From a candidate division WOR-3 bacterium (lineage in GTDB: Bacteria; Hydrothermota; UBA3072): a stretch of DNA of 64,000 bases. Both the position numbers and the translations under genes were made by a program. The DNA lies in NCBI GenBank assembly GCA_039804165.1, contig JBDRZZ010000001.1:92962-156961 (forward strand), written 5' to 3'. This document shows, piece by piece, positions 1-8,334 of the stretch. Under the pieces are notes generated by a model that worked only from the letters and a program-made list of their open reading frames with translations, had not been told where the DNA came from and did no database searches. Position 1 is the stretch's first letter. The number at the start of each line of letters is the position of its first letter.

Positions 1-507
1 GATGCAAATAAAGGATGGATTGGAGCGAATGCACCAGGAAACCCAGGATGGAACGGGATTCTTTATACTTCAAATGGGGGGACAAGCTGGGAATTGCAGG
101 AAATACCTTTTCTTTCTGACACTAACCCAGTATTCAGCATCTTTTTCTTAGATGCTGAGACCGGTTGGTTTACAGCAGATCTTGGAATTATAGGATATAC
201 CACAACTGGTGGTTTAGGAGTTGGGGAGGTAACAAATAAAAAAGAAGGAATTCTTTCTTTAAAACAAGTACCTTTTGGTTTAAATGTAGAAATTTCTTTT
301 TGTATTCTGAAGAGGTCACAAGTGAATTTGAAGATTTATAATTTGATTGGGGAAGAAGTAGAGACAATTGTTAATGATGAAATACTGAAAGAAGGTGTTT
401 ATAATAAGTTATGGGATACTAAAAACTTATCAAGTGGTATATATTTTTGTAGATTGGAAGTGGGAGGTTTTTTGGCGGATATTAGGAAGATTGTTTTAGT
501 TAGATGA
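1..507 (+). CDS. Secreted beta-propeller protein with C-terminal sorting-type domain (5' partial)
   Basis: The reading frame is open from base 1, so the gene starts outside the window and about 168 C-terminal residues are visible. The first part has two BNR/Ycf48-like propeller signatures (ILYTSNGGTSWELQ, then DAETGWFTADLGIIGYTTTGG). The last 85 or so residues resemble the FlgD-like/type IX-type C-terminal domains of Bacteroidetes-related bacteria (LKIYNLIGEEVETIVN, then SSGIYFCRLEVGG and a final basic-hydrophobic strand KIVLVR). It is probably an exported or surface protein. Its substrate or role cannot be told. Which secretion route recognises the domain in this organism is inference. Confidence 0.75.
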   Translation, partial: DANKGWIGANAPGNPGWNGILYTSNGGTSWELQEIPFLSDTNPVFSIFFLDAETGWFTADLGIIGYTTTGGLGVGEVTNKKEGILSLKQVPFGLNVEISFCILKRSQVNLKIYNLIGEEVETIVNDEILKEGVYNKLWDTKNLSSGIYFCRLEVGGFLADIRKIVLVR

Positions 508-589
508 GAAAAGGCTTTTTATTAAATGGTGGAAGAGGAATTCCGGAGAGTTTGAGGAATATAAATTTCCTTTGTAGAATGGGGAAAAG

Positions 590-1294
590 ATGAATAATAA
601 GTCGTTTACTCTCCGTGATTTGCCAAAAGAAGATAGGCCAAGAGAGAGATTGAAGCTTTTGGGAGTGGATAATCTTTCAATTCAGGAGTTGTTAGCTTTA
701 GTTATTGAAAGAGGAAGGAAGGGAAGTAATGTTTTGACAATTGCCCAGAATCTTCTTGCGAGATTTGGAAATCTTTCCAGTATTAAAGAAGCTTCTATAG
801 AAGAATTAAAAGAGATTTATGGGATTGGTTTTGCTACAGCTTGTAAATTAAAAGCCGCTTTTAAATTGGGTGAGAAGGCGTTAAATAAAGAAGATAGATA
901 TAACTCTAAAATCACCAATCCTGAGGTTGTGTTTAAGTTACTCAAAGATGATATGGGGAATAAGAAGAAAGAGTATTTTAAAATTTTGTCTTTAAATACA
1001 CGAAAGAGGCTAATTAGTATTGATGATATCTCAATAGGAAATTTGGATAGTTCTATTGCTCATCCAAGAGAAATCTTTAAAGCAGCTATTCAGAATTCGG
1101 CTGCTTCTATAATATTGGTTCATAATCATCCTTCCGGCGATCCAAAGCCAAGTAATGATGATGTAAGGCTTACTGAGAGAATGATAGAGGTTGGGAGAAT
1201 TGTAGGGATAGAGGTGGATGACCATATAATAATTGGGGATAATTCTTATGTAAGTCTTCGAGCTTCTCTAAATACAACAGGACTTTGGAAATAA
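590..1294 (+). CDS. radC: RadC family JAB/MPN domain protein
   Basis: 234 aa, the usual RadC length. The N-terminal half has a helix-hairpin-helix-like segment (ELKEIYGIGFATACKLKAAF, about residues 66-85). The C-terminal half is the JAB/MPN domain with the JAMM metal-binding signature HNHPSGDPKPSNDD near residues 178-191. The family was named from DNA repair work, but its biochemical role is not settled. The start ATG has GGGGAAAAG just upstream. The gene stands alone between the secreted protein gene and the fmdB-type gene. Confidence 0.93.
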   Translation: MNNKSFTLRDLPKEDRPRERLKLLGVDNLSIQELLALVIERGRKGSNVLTIAQNLLARFGNLSSIKEASIEELKEIYGIGFATACKLKAAFKLGEKALNKEDRYNSKITNPEVVFKLLKDDMGNKKKEYFKILSLNTRKRLISIDDISIGNLDSSIAHPREIFKAAIQNSAASIILVHNHPSGDPKPSNDDVRLTERMIEVGRIVGIEVDDHIIIGDNSYVSLRASLNTTGLWK

Positions 1295-1317
1295 ATAGGA
1301 ATTTTGTTAACTTTCTC

Positions 1318-1345
1318 TTGACAAATGAAGATAAGAATATATTTT
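1318..1345 (+). promoter_or_regulatory. Predicted sigma70 promoter of the fmdB-type gene
   Basis: TTGACA at 1318-1323 and TATTTT at 1340-1345 with a 16-nt spacer (the -10 lies inside TATATTTTT, so the exact hexamer is uncertain). A strong AAAAGGAGGTGGTG ribosome binding site follows before the ATG at 1364. Confidence 0.5.
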
Positions 1346-1363
1346 TAAAAGGAGGTGGTGTAG

Positions 1364-1618
1364 ATGCCGACTTATGAATATGAATGTTTAGAATGTAAAT
1401 ATAGATTTGAGAGATTTCAGAGCATTAAAGAACCTCCTTTAAGGAAATGCCCTACCTGTGGTGGGGAAGTTAGGCGACTTATAGGAGTGGGGGCTGGGAT
1501 AATTTTTAAAGGGCAAGGTTTTTACCATACTGATTATGTAAGAAGAAATAGCGATGAGAGAAAGAAGAAGAGGGAGGAAAGTAAAGAAAAAAGTGCAGTC
1601 GGAGGAAGCTCCGACTAA
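1364..1618 (+). CDS. FmdB family zinc ribbon protein
   Basis: 84 aa. It begins MPTYEYECLECKYRFE, the typical start of FmdB/regulatory zinc ribbon proteins, with CxxC pairs CLEC (residues 8-11) and CPTC (about 29-32). A conserved-looking FKGQGFYHTDY stretch follows, and the charged tail is low in complexity (KKKREESKEKS). The family is widespread, small and cytoplasmic, and has no settled function. A strong RBS (AAAAGGAGGTGG) precedes the start. The gene has its own promoter and terminator, so it is probably monocistronic. Confidence 0.88.
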   Translation: MPTYEYECLECKYRFERFQSIKEPPLRKCPTCGGEVRRLIGVGAGIIFKGQGFYHTDYVRRNSDERKKKREESKEKSAVGGSSD

Positions 1619-1630
1619 CTTTATTTTTTT
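1597..1630 (+). terminator. Rho-independent terminator overlapping the fmdB stop codon
   Basis: Perfect 8-bp stem AGTCGGAG / CTCCGACT with loop GAAG (1597-1616), followed by AACTTTATTTTTTT. The stop codon TAA (1616-1618) begins on the last base of the stem, so the hairpin is made mostly from coding sequence. Confidence 0.8.
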
Positions 1631-1641
1631 AAATAAATTTA

Positions 1642-2436
1642 ATGCTTTCCTTTCTTTTCTTCTTTCTTTCTCTTTTATTCTTGTTCTTTTTCATTAAGTA
1701 TTGGGAACATGTAAAGATTTATCGCCCAAAAGAGGATTTTTTTGTCTATCCTTCTGAATTTGGGATTGATTTTGAGGATGTCAATTTTTCTTCTCGCGAC
1801 CACGTTTTGCTTAATGGCTGGTTTTTTAAGGGTATTTCTAAAAAAGTTATTCTTTTCTGCCATGGGAATTTTGGAAATATTTCTTCTGGAATAGAGATTG
1901 TTAGAGAATTGAATTTAATGAGATACAACGTTTTTATTTTTGATTACAGGGGTTTTGGGAAAAGCGATGGGATTCCAACTGAGAGGGGTCTTTATTATGA
2001 TGCTTTAGGGGCCATATCTTATTTAAGAGAAAGAGGTTTTAAAAAAAATGAGATTGTTCTTTTTGGTAACTCTTTAGGAGGAGCTGTTGCTATTTTTGTT
2101 GGTAGTGTAATAAGAGACTTAGGTGGAATTATAATAGATAGTACCTTTCAATCTATTCGGAGTCTTAGTTATGATATTTTCGGTTTCCATTTCCCAAGGT
2201 TTCTTATCTCCAATCGTTTTGAATCCATTAAAAGAATAAAGAAAATAAGAGCTCCAAAGTTAATCATACATAGTGAAGAGGATGATCTTATTCCTTTCTA
2301 TCATGGTTTAAAATTATTTGAAGAGGCTTTGCCTCCTAAGCAGTTTCTCAAAGTTAAGGGGTTTCATAATTCTTCTTTTTCTGAATCTAAAGAAACTTAT
2401 ATAAAAGGAATTAAACATTTCATTGAAAGTTTGTGA
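1642..2436 (+). CDS. Membrane-anchored alpha/beta hydrolase
   Basis: 264 aa. An N-terminal hydrophobic segment (residues 1-18, MLSFLFFFLSLLFLFFFI) should anchor or export it. The hydrolase body has an oxyanion region (ILFCHGNFGN, about 69-78), YRGFGKSDG, the nucleophile elbow GNSLGG (Ser near 144), a late Asp (HSEEDDLIP) and His in KGFHNSS, giving a full Ser-Asp-His triad. It resembles the YfhR/BEM46-like group of serine hydrolases. The substrate is unknown. No clear Shine-Dalgarno precedes the ATG, which lies just after the upstream terminator, so its promoter is not obvious. Confidence 0.8.
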   Translation: MLSFLFFFLSLLFLFFFIKYWEHVKIYRPKEDFFVYPSEFGIDFEDVNFSSRDHVLLNGWFFKGISKKVILFCHGNFGNISSGIEIVRELNLMRYNVFIFDYRGFGKSDGIPTERGLYYDALGAISYLRERGFKKNEIVLFGNSLGGAVAIFVGSVIRDLGGIIIDSTFQSIRSLSYDIFGFHFPRFLISNRFESIKRIKKIRAPKLIIHSEEDDLIPFYHGLKLFEEALPPKQFLKVKGFHNSSFSESKETYIKGIKHFIESL

Positions 2437-2462
2437 AAGTGATGAAAGATAATTATAGCCCC

Positions 2463-2490
2463 TTGCCTTGGGAAGTAAAAGTGATATACT
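2463..2490 (+). promoter_or_regulatory. Predicted promoter of the lolC-topA operon
   Basis: TTGCCT (2463-2468), 16-nt spacer, TATACT (2485-2490). The expected start of transcription (near 2497) is only about 5 nt before the ATG at 2502, and no Shine-Dalgarno is present (AATCCTTTAAG before ATG), so the transcript may be leaderless. Confidence 0.55.
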
Positions 2491-2501
2491 AATCCTTTAA
2501 G

Positions 2502-3728
2502 ATGAAAAACCTATTTAACCTTGTTTTTTTTCTTGCTCGGAGATATGTTCGGATTAAAAAGGGGGAGGGGTTCAGATCTTTAATAACACTTTTTGCAGGA
2601 GGAGGAATAGGTTTAGGTGTTGCAACGCTTTTGGTTGTTCTTTCTGTGATGAATGGGATGCAGAGTGATCTTAAGAATAAGGTTCTTGGAGGAAGTTCTC
2701 CATTAACTATTATGAGGATTGGAGAGGAACCCATTTCTGATTGGGAGGCGGTTGTTGAGAGTGTAAGAGGAAAAGTAAGAGGAGTTAAGGAAGCTTCTCC
2801 TTATATTTTAGAAAAAGCTCTTTTAAAGCATAATAAAAGAACAGATGGAGCTTTAGTAAGAGGCGTGGATCCTAATTCGTTTTCTCTTGTTTCAGATATT
2901 CCCAAAAATATTAAAATGGGGAATTTTGACCTTTCTGGGAAGAAAGTAATTCTTGGGAACTACTTGGCAGATCGTCTTTGGGCTCAAGTTGGAGACACAA
3001 TTACTATATCTTTTCCTTTTTCTTTTACTGCAACTCCTTTTGGTTTTATAGTTCCTTCTGGAGATTATGTGCTTGCAGGAGTTTTTGATATGGGTATGTA
3101 TGAATATAATGCAACTTTAGCCATAATTTCTCTTGAAGAGGCGAAAAAACTATTTGGAATTGATGGGGTTACAGGCGTAGATTTTACATTAGAGAACCCA
3201 TATAAAGCTCAAGAGATTTCAATTGATATTGTTGGGGAACTTGGTTTTCCTTATAGAGCTATTAGCTGGATGGATAGGAATAGAACTCTTTTAAGGGCTT
3301 TGGAAATAGAAAAGAAGGTGATGTTTATAATATTGATCTTAATAATAATAGTGGCTGCTTTTAATATTATTTCTTCTCTTGTTTTGATTGTTCTTGGGAA
3401 GATGAGGGAAATAGGAATTCTTAAGGCGTTGGGAGCTTCTGCTTCTTTAATTAGAAGGATTTTTTTGCTTGCTGGTCTTTTAGTTGGGGGAAGTGGAACA
3501 ATAGGCGGTATTATAATTGCCTGGATTTTATGCTTCCTTTTGGGAAAATACAAATTTATTGATTTACCTTCCGATGTTTATTTCCTTACTAAATTACCAG
3601 TGAAAATGCAAATCTTTGATTTTGTTTTGGTGGCTTTTTCTGCTATTATTCTTTCTTTGCTTGCAGCTTTGTATCCAGCTATAAAAGCTTCTAATCTTGA
3701 TCCTGTGGATGCGATTAGAAATGAGTGA
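2502..3728 (+). CDS. lolC: Lipoprotein-releasing ABC transporter permease (LolC/LolE family)
   Basis: 408 aa. The N-terminal signature LARRYVRIKKGEGFRSLITL leads into the first transmembrane segment (about 25-50), followed by a large periplasmic domain. Three further membrane segments near 275-300, 320-345 and 375-400 form the FtsX-like C-terminal half, including MREIGILKALGAS. In the Lol system such permeases extract lipoproteins from the inner membrane and pass them to LolA. Only one permease gene is present, as in bacteria with a single LolF-like homodimer, so the lolC symbol is approximate. It overlaps the ATPase gene by 8 nt. It heads a 12-gene operon. Confidence 0.88.
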   Translation: MKNLFNLVFFLARRYVRIKKGEGFRSLITLFAGGGIGLGVATLLVVLSVMNGMQSDLKNKVLGGSSPLTIMRIGEEPISDWEAVVESVRGKVRGVKEASPYILEKALLKHNKRTDGALVRGVDPNSFSLVSDIPKNIKMGNFDLSGKKVILGNYLADRLWAQVGDTITISFPFSFTATPFGFIVPSGDYVLAGVFDMGMYEYNATLAIISLEEAKKLFGIDGVTGVDFTLENPYKAQEISIDIVGELGFPYRAISWMDRNRTLLRALEIEKKVMFIILILIIIVAAFNIISSLVLIVLGKMREIGILKALGASASLIRRIFLLAGLLVGGSGTIGGIIIAWILCFLLGKYKFIDLPSDVYFLTKLPVKMQIFDFVLVAFSAIILSLLAALYPAIKASNLDPVDAIRNE

Positions 3729-4392
3729 GATAATAAAATTAAATAATGTTAAGAAGAAATTTGTTTCTGGAACTGAAGAAGTAAGAGTCCTGGAGGGAAT
3801 TAATTTAGAGGTAAGAAGAGGAGATTTTATAACCATAACAGGACCTTCAGGATCTGGGAAAAGCACCCTTCTTAATATAATGGGTGGACTTTTGCATCCT
3901 GATGAAGGAGAGGTTTTACTTGAGGGGAAGTCTCTTTATGAATACCAAGATAAAGAACTTGCAAGAATAAGGAATGAAAAAATAGGTTTTATATTTCAGT
4001 TTCATCATCTTCTTGTTGATTTTACGGTTTTAGAAAATTTGGCAATCCCTCTTTTGATGAAAGGCAGGGATCTTAAAGAGGCTTATAGAGAGGCAGAAAG
4101 ATTGCTTTCTATTGTGGATCTTAGGGAAAGGATTTATGCTAAGCCAAGAACTCTTTCAGGGGGGGAATGCCAGAGAGTGGCTATCCTTCGTGCTATTATA
4201 ACTCAACCCATATTGCTTCTTGCAGATGAGCCCACGGGAGATTTAGATGAAGCTCACGCAGAGGTTGTTTTGAAGATGATTAAAGAGATACATATAGAGA
4301 GGGGAATGACTGTTGTTCTTGTTAGCCATAACGAGAGGGTTGCACAAATGGGGAAAAAGATATATAATTTAAGTGGAGGAAGGTTAAGATGA
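3721..4392 (+). CDS. lolD: Lipoprotein-releasing ABC transporter ATPase
   Basis: 223 aa from ATG 3721 (MSEIIKLNNVKKKF), chosen over upstream codons because it makes the typical short overlap with the permease stop. Walker A GPSGSGKST, Q-loop FIFQFHHL, signature LSGGECQR, Walker B LLADEPTGDLD and the H-loop VSHN are all intact. It belongs to the LolD/MacB-type ATPases. It should pair with the adjacent permease to drive lipoprotein release from the inner membrane. Confidence 0.92.
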   Translation: MSEIIKLNNVKKKFVSGTEEVRVLEGINLEVRRGDFITITGPSGSGKSTLLNIMGGLLHPDEGEVLLEGKSLYEYQDKELARIRNEKIGFIFQFHHLLVDFTVLENLAIPLLMKGRDLKEAYREAERLLSIVDLRERIYAKPRTLSGGECQRVAILRAIITQPILLLADEPTGDLDEAHAEVVLKMIKEIHIERGMTVVLVSHNERVAQMGKKIYNLSGGRLR

Positions 4393-4856
4393 AGTGTGAT
4401 TTATGTGGTAATAATGAGGCAAAATTTAAGTATTATGAAGTAGATTCTGATAAGGTTCGGGAAATGAATATTTGTGAAGGATGTGCCAGAGAGAAAGGGA
4501 TTGAAAGTAAAATAGAGGAAGAACCAATAGGAGAGAAAAACAAAGTTTGTGGTAATTGTGGACTTAGCTTTGAGGAATATAATGAGACTAAAACACTGGG
4601 ATGTCCTGATTGCTATAAGACTTTTAATAAATGGATTAAGATTTCCTTAAAGAAGATTCAGAAGGATGTTGTTCATAGAGGAAAAGAAGCAATTAGAAAT
4701 TCAAGGATTATGGATGTTAAAAGGGAAATTCAGGAACTAAAGAGGAAACTTGAAAGTTTTGTAGAAAGCGAAAGATTTGAAGAAGCGCTTAAGTTGAGGG
4801 ATGAAATTGAAAAAAGAAAAAAGGAACTTAAAGCCATTAGGGGTAAAGGTGATTGA
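4389..4856 (+). CDS. mcsA: McsA-like zinc/UVR-motif protein
   Basis: 155 aa. Four CxxC pairs (CDLC 3-6, CEGC, CGNC, CPDC) form two zinc sites, and the segment GCPDCYKTF matches McsA of Firmicutes. The C-terminus is a UVR (UvrB/UvrC) coiled motif, ESERFEEALKLRDEI. In Bacillus, McsA activates the protein arginine kinase McsB and works with ClpC. ATGA overlap with lolD. No ctsR gene precedes it, unlike the classical ctsR-mcsA-mcsB-clpC operon. Confidence 0.9.
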   Translation: MKCDLCGNNEAKFKYYEVDSDKVREMNICEGCAREKGIESKIEEEPIGEKNKVCGNCGLSFEEYNETKTLGCPDCYKTFNKWIKISLKKIQKDVVHRGKEAIRNSRIMDVKREIQELKRKLESFVESERFEEALKLRDEIEKRKKELKAIRGKGD

Positions 4857-5901
4857 TTATCTTGTGGATAAATTTCCTTCCTGGATTGAAAAATTAGGCC
4901 CTTATTCAGATATGATTCTATTCTCTAAGGTTTCTTTATACCGTAACTTGGGGGGCTATAAATTTAATTTCAAAAATTCGGAGAAGGAAAAGGAGGAAAT
5001 TTTAGAGTTACTACGAGAAGGATTTTCTGCTCTTCCTTTATTTGAAAATATTATTTTTTTAAGAGAGCTTAATAATAACGAGAGGCAATTTTTGATGGAA
5101 AGAGAATTTATTTCAAAAGATTGTTTGAAGAACTTTCATTTTGTTGGGTTGGGTTTAGATGCCTCCCAAGAGAAGATATGTGTTTTAAATGGAAAAGAGC
5201 ATGTTGAGATTTCTTGTTTTTGCCCTGAATTATTGGTTAGGGATGCTTATACAGAATGTGATAGGTTAGATGATGAATTGAATGAGGAGTTTGGTTTTGC
5301 TTATGATGAGGAATTGGGTTTTCTTACTTCTTCAATTGAGAAGCTTGGAACCGGAATGATTGTCTCTTCGGTAGTTCATCTACCTGCCCTTGTTATTACA
5401 GGAGAGATTGTAGAGGTTATTGAGGATATTGAGGATTCCCTTTTTCATATTGAGGGAATTTTTAATATTGAAGAAAATGTTGCGGGAAGCTATTTTAGGA
5501 TTAGTAACAGATTTACTCTTGGGATATCTGAGGAGGAAATATTAGACTTGTTTGAAGGAAAAATAAAGGATGTTATTAAAGAAGAAGTCGCAAGTAGAGA
5601 GTATTTAACCCAAAAAGCGGGATATGAAACTGAAGATAAAATTTGTAGGTCTTATGGTATATTGGAGAATGCAAGAATGCTATCTATAAATGAGTTTTTG
5701 AATTTATCTTCAGCTGTTAGGCTTGGTTTGAGTTTGGGGATTATAAAAGATATAAATATAAAAGAGTTAAATAAATGGATTTTGCAAGCTTTACCAGGAT
5801 ATATAAGGGTTTTAAATCCAGAAATTAATGACATTAAAGAAGAAAATATTGTTAGGGCAAAATTAATAAGAAGTAATTTAGGAGGAGAAAAATGTTCATA
5901 G
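4849..5901 (+). CDS. mcsB: McsB-like protein arginine kinase homologue, probable pseudokinase
   Basis: 350 aa from GTG 4849. This start was chosen for the AGGGG at 4839-4843 and the 8-nt overlap with mcsA; an ATG at 4801 is less likely. The whole length aligns with Bacillus McsB (shared GPxSD, GTG, HLPALV, RSYGIL, VRLGLSLGIIK). Many catalytic residues differ. By my recalled alignment, R29 becomes K27, R31 becomes S29, NEEDH becomes NGKEH (114-118), C167 becomes S162, R176 becomes I171, R207 becomes E202 and E212 becomes I207. In the C-terminal phosphoarginine pocket the RDxxRA motif reads ENIVRA. The fold seems kept and kinase activity is doubtful. It lies between mcsA and clpC, so a scaffold or adaptor role for ClpC is plausible. 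Confidence 0.85.
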   Translation: MIDYLVDKFPSWIEKLGPYSDMILFSKVSLYRNLGGYKFNFKNSEKEKEEILELLREGFSALPLFENIIFLRELNNNERQFLMEREFISKDCLKNFHFVGLGLDASQEKICVLNGKEHVEISCFCPELLVRDAYTECDRLDDELNEEFGFAYDEELGFLTSSIEKLGTGMIVSSVVHLPALVITGEIVEVIEDIEDSLFHIEGIFNIEENVAGSYFRISNRFTLGISEEEILDLFEGKIKDVIKEEVASREYLTQKAGYETEDKICRSYGILENARMLSINEFLNLSSAVRLGLSLGIIKDINIKELNKWILQALPGYIRVLNPEINDIKEENIVRAKLIRSNLGGEKCS

Positions 5902-8330
5902 ATGAAGGTTTTACGAAAAAACTTATAGATGTTATAAAGATAGCAAAGGATATAGCTAAAGGAGCAGATTTAGAAGAAGTAACTCCTTTAATTCTTTTTC
6001 TTGCTTTGCTAAAACATCGTAACAATACAGCTGTTACAATAATGGATGAGTTGGGGATAGATATTGATATGGCCGAGAGCAGGATTATGAAGTTCCTTAG
6101 TATTAATGAGGAAAGAATGAAATCAGATGAACCTATTGGGTTGTCTGAAAGCTGTATCAGCATTATGGAGCAGGCAAAAGAGGAAGCTTTGATGCTTGGT
6201 AAACAGGTAATAGGAACCGAACATCTACTTTTGGCATTGCTTAAGTCAAAAGAAAGTAGTTTTGTTAAAATCTTACGGTTAGAACCTCTTGAATATTATT
6301 CTGCAAAGAGAATTCTTCTTGACCTTTTTGAGAGAGAAATACCTCAGGATAAAGAAAAGACTAAGTCTTCTGATAGAACTTTAGAGTTTTATACCAGGGA
6401 TCTTACAGAACTTGCAAGAGAGGGGAAAATTGATCCTGTTATTGGAAGAGAGGGAGAGATTGAAAGAGTTATTCAGACTTTGTGTAGGAGAAAGAAAAAT
6501 AATCCTGTTCTTGTTGGAGAACCTGGGGTTGGTAAAACTGCAATAGTTGAAGGTCTTGCCCAAAGAATTGTTTCTGGTAGAGTTCCTAAGGTTTTGCAGA
6601 ATAAAAGAATTCTTTCTTTAGATCTTGCTTCTGTTATTGCAGGAACGAAATATCGTGGGCAATTTGAAAAAAGATTAAAACAGATTTTAGATTCATTAAG
6701 AGAATCTAACTATATTCTTTTCATTGATGAGATTCACACTATTGTAGGTGCTGGAGCTGCTGAGGGAGCCATAGATGCTTCTAATATGTTAAAACCTGTT
6801 CTTGCAAGTGGAGAGATTCAAACGATTGGTGCAACAACCCATGAAGAGTATAGGAAATATATTGAAAAAGACGGAGCTCTTGAAAGAAGGCTCCAGATGA
6901 TTATTGTAGAGCCTCCTACGATAGAAGAGACAATAGAGATTTTAAAAGGAATTAAACGTAAATATGAGGATTTTCATAAGGTTATTTATCCTGATGATGT
7001 GATTGCTGTGGCGGTTAAACTTTCTGCTCAATACATTCAGGGTAGAAATCTTCCAGATAAAGCTATTGATGTTCTGGATGAGACAGGAGCAAGGGTAAGA
7101 TTGAGAGAGACAAAGGTTCCTGATGAGATTGTAAAATTAGAAGAGGAGCTAAGAGAAGTTAAGGAGAAATTGGTTAAAGCAAGAGAAGAAGGCAGATATG
7201 AGGTTGCGATTGAACTTAGGGATAAGAGGGATGAACTTGAGGAGAAGTTAGAGAGAAGTCTACAAGAATGGGGTAAGTATGGAAGTTTTAAAAGCGTTGA
7301 AGTGACAGAAGATGATATTAGAGAGGTTGTTTCCCTCTGGACAGGGATTCCTCTTAAGAGACTGAAAGAGGAAGAAACAGAGCGTCTTCTCTCTATGGAG
7401 AAAGAGATCAAAAAGAGAGTTGTTGGACAAGATGAAGCTGTTAAGGTTGTTTCCCAGGCGATAAGAAGAAGTAGGGCTGGTTTGCGTGATATGAGAAGAC
7501 CTTTGGGTGCTTTTCTTTTCCTTGGACCGACTGGAGTAGGGAAAACTGAGCTTGCTAAGCAACTTGCAAGATTTCTCTTTAATACCGAAGATGCTTTAAT
7601 TAGAATAGATATGAGTGAATTTATGGAAAGATTCAATGTTTCAAAGTTGATTGGAGCTCCTCCTGGATATGTTGGGTATGAAGAAGGGGGGACTCTTACA
7701 GAGGCTGTTAGAAGAAGACCTTATGCTGTCGTTCTTTTGGATGAGATAGAAAAGGCACATCCGGAAGTTTACAATATCCTTCTTCAGGTTTTTGATGAAG
7801 GGATTTTAACTGATGCCTGTGGTAGGAAGATTTCTTTTAGAAACACAGTTATAATTATGACTTCAAATATAGGAACAAAGGAAATAATGCAGGGGACTCA
7901 TTTAGGCTTTAAGAAGAGCGGTAAAATTGAATATGAGGAAATGAAGGAATATCTTCTTGAAGAGATTAAGAACAGATTTAACCCTGAGTTCTTAAATAGA
8001 ATTGATGAATGCGTTGTTTTTAGGCCTCTTGATAGAAAAATGATGTCTTCAATTGTGGATATATTCTTTGATGAGGTAAAGAAGAGAGTGGAGGAGAAAG
8101 GTTTTGAGATCTCTCTTACTGAGGAAGCAAAAGAGTTTCTTATTGAGAAAGGGTTTGATCCAGAGTTTGGAGCAAGACCTTTAAAGAGAATTATTCAGAG
8201 GGAATTAGAGGATAAATTGGCGGAGGCTTTCTTAAAGGGAGAATGGAAGGAAGGCAGTAAAATCGTGGTTGCCAGAGAGGGTAATGACTTGATATTCTTT
8301 ACCTCTCATTCTGTGGCTGAAGTTATCTAA
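5892..8330 (+). CDS. clpC: ATP-dependent Clp protease ATPase subunit ClpC
   Basis: 812 aa, the usual ClpC length. Order: Clp N-domain repeats (1-145), first AAA+ domain with Walker A GEPGVGKTA and Walker B FIDEIHTI, a middle domain with a UVR-type motif (AREEGRYEVAIELRDKRDEL) typical of ClpC, then the second AAA+ with GPTGVGKTE, the GYVGYE pore loop and a C-terminal D2-small domain. It unfolds substrates for ClpP, with McsA/McsB as adaptors in Firmicutes. The strong RBS TTAGGAGGAGAAAA lies at the end of mcsB, overlapping it by 10 nt. Confidence 0.95.
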   Translation: MFIDEGFTKKLIDVIKIAKDIAKGADLEEVTPLILFLALLKHRNNTAVTIMDELGIDIDMAESRIMKFLSINEERMKSDEPIGLSESCISIMEQAKEEALMLGKQVIGTEHLLLALLKSKESSFVKILRLEPLEYYSAKRILLDLFEREIPQDKEKTKSSDRTLEFYTRDLTELAREGKIDPVIGREGEIERVIQTLCRRKKNNPVLVGEPGVGKTAIVEGLAQRIVSGRVPKVLQNKRILSLDLASVIAGTKYRGQFEKRLKQILDSLRESNYILFIDEIHTIVGAGAAEGAIDASNMLKPVLASGEIQTIGATTHEEYRKYIEKDGALERRLQMIIVEPPTIEETIEILKGIKRKYEDFHKVIYPDDVIAVAVKLSAQYIQGRNLPDKAIDVLDETGARVRLRETKVPDEIVKLEEELREVKEKLVKAREEGRYEVAIELRDKRDELEEKLERSLQEWGKYGSFKSVEVTEDDIREVVSLWTGIPLKRLKEEETERLLSMEKEIKKRVVGQDEAVKVVSQAIRRSRAGLRDMRRPLGAFLFLGPTGVGKTELAKQLARFLFNTEDALIRIDMSEFMERFNVSKLIGAPPGYVGYEEGGTLTEAVRRRPYAVVLLDEIEKAHPEVYNILLQVFDEGILTDACGRKISFRNTVIIMTSNIGTKEIMQGTHLGFKKSGKIEYEEMKEYLLEEIKNRFNPEFLNRIDECVVFRPLDRKMMSSIVDIFFDEVKKRVEEKGFEISLTEEAKEFLIEKGFDPEFGARPLKRIIQRELEDKLAEAFLKGEWKEGSKIVVAREGNDLIFFTSHSVAEVI

Positions 8331-8334
8331 ATAT

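Noticed and set aside
4801-4848. ATG 4801 as the mcsB start
   Set aside because: It gives a 16-residue Lys-rich extension absent from McsB and a 56-nt overlap; GTG 4849 has a Shine-Dalgarno site and matches the family N-terminus.
7037-7636. 199-codon minus-strand frame inside clpC
   Set aside because: Antisense to conserved AAA+ sequence; Ser/Leu-rich shadow product.
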